Source: Fomitopsis serialis
Lineage: Eukaryota > Basidiomycota > Agaricomycetes > Polyporales > Fomitopsidaceae
Reading direction: 5' to 3'
Length of the DNA: 57,675 nucleotides
Assembly: GCF_022376445.1 (NCBI RefSeq)
Contig: NW_025955209.1
Coordinates: 1 to 57,675 of the forward strand
Of the stretch, positions 57,145-57,675 are shown piece after piece; the stretch's first letter is position 1, and every line of letters starts with the position of its first letter. Under the pieces are notes generated by a model that was not told the origin of the DNA, made no database searches, and worked only from the letters and a program-made list of their open reading frames with translations. Both the position numbers and the translations under genes were made by a program.

Positions 57145-57675
57145 TTACTCGAGCAGTCTATGTTCTTCCCTAGGGTTGATGACCTCGTTGAGAATAGTCC
57201 AGTAGATCCTCTGGGATCGCAACATCTGCAGCGGATGGTCTCCTCTCTTGCATGCATCCTTGTGCTCCCGCCAATGTGCTTTCTGGCACGGCGCGCCGCG
57301 CAGTAATATATCTACGCTACGAGGTGAGCAAACGTAGAACCACACATCCACAAAAGCTACGAACCCTCTGACACCCGTGGCAGCGTTTCATCTTGAGGCC
57401 CGGACGCTCTATCGTCGTACACCCGGACGCTTCACAACTCTTCCAGAGGGGCTGGAAAACGGATCCAGCTTGGCGGCCCGTTCGATCTTGGGTACACTCC
57501 GAGTGTCTTGGCCGGATGCGATGTACTGGTCGACACGATCATTCCATCCGGTGCTGAGAAACTTGCCTAGGAGTTTTGGCGTCCATTCTCCCTCGGGCCT
57601 GAAGAATATTAATCTGTCAGACGGATACGAATCTTCAGCATGGGCACTGACATAGGCAGAAATTCAAGTGAAGTC
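57145..57675 (-). pseudogene. MYND family copy 4, 3' part, cut by window edge
   Basis: Exon 2 (57598-57365) and exon 3 (from 57311 down) correspond to the C-terminal half of copies 1-3; the ankyrin part lies outside the window. Exon 2 lacks one A in an A run compared with copy 3. Exon 3 carries two extra bases near 57297-57302 (GCGCGG instead of GCGG), which breaks the MYND frame right after IYYC. Downstream the MYND sequence GAPCQKAHWREHKDACKRGD is otherwise intact in another frame. The first-intron sequence up to the window end is nearly identical to that of copy 3. Confidence 0.75.

Larger units (their letters stand above)
54940..57675 (-). repeat. Segmental duplication, unit 2 (SBP gene + MYND copy 4)
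   Basis: The second occurrence of the [SBP, spacer, MYND] order. It continues past the right edge of the window. It keeps the full-length SBP sequence that unit 1 has lost. Confidence 0.72.

Noticed and set aside
1..57675. CRISPR arrays, bacterial operons, rRNA
   Set aside because: No regularly spaced identical repeats and no ribosomal sequence are visible, and the whole window has eukaryotic gene structure.

Overview
The window is nuclear DNA of a filamentous basidiomycete, most likely an agaricomycete (mushroom or polypore type). I infer this from the dense gene spacing, many 45-90 base introns with GT-AG ends and CTRAY-like branch sites, GC-rich third positions, and gene families typical of these fungi. 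There are no operons, CRISPR arrays or ribosomal RNA genes, and no tRNA gene I can defend. All gene models below were spliced by hand from the sequence, and each junction was checked for reading phase unless stated.

Layout. (1) 1-2300: an irregular tandem repeat plus the left copy of a roughly 1.1 kb repeated element. (2) 2398-14437: a conserved block with a SERINC/TMS1 membrane protein, a RAD51D-like recombinase paralog divergent from Mediator subunit MED22, a small SCP2 lipid-binding protein, the mitochondrial dynamin MGM1 divergent from a DHDPS-family aldolase, and a PRISE-type reductase. (3) 14955-16078: the right, inverted copy of the 1.1 kb element, followed by a long foldback sequence. 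(4) 16907-27670: two members of an ankyrin/SEC-C-like/MYND family, a coiled-coil protein, an F-box protein and a calcineurin-like phosphatase with a 10-base exon. (5) 27937-37292: an unknown tail-anchored protein, glutathione peroxidase, telomerase reverse transcriptase (TERT), a TPR protein and a tiny mitochondrial-type protein. (6) 38566-48810: a disordered Ser/Pro-rich protein, transcription factor IWS1/SPN1 and a proline-rich F-box-like protein, separated by two long stretches where I recognise nothing. (7) 49302-57675: an accessory segment in which the pair [substrate-binding-protein-like gene + MYND gene] is duplicated and decayed, with an unrecognised gene carrying a poly-glutamate tract between the copies.

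The housekeeping genes do not form a pathway. Several are mitochondrial (MGM1, probably the glutathione peroxidase, possibly the 80-residue protein), several concern transcription (MED22, IWS1) or chromosome maintenance (RAD51D-like, TERT). The dynamic part is the MYND family, present four times in 41 kb together with direct, inverted and segmental duplications.

Two items deserve most attention. First, the inverted 1.1 kb element has a TATA box, introns conserved between the copies and Lys/Arg/Cys-rich short repeats; I cannot assign it to a known element class. Second, several frameshifts fall next to short homopolymer runs, including one in the normally essential gene IWS1, which points either to base-calling errors or to real decay.
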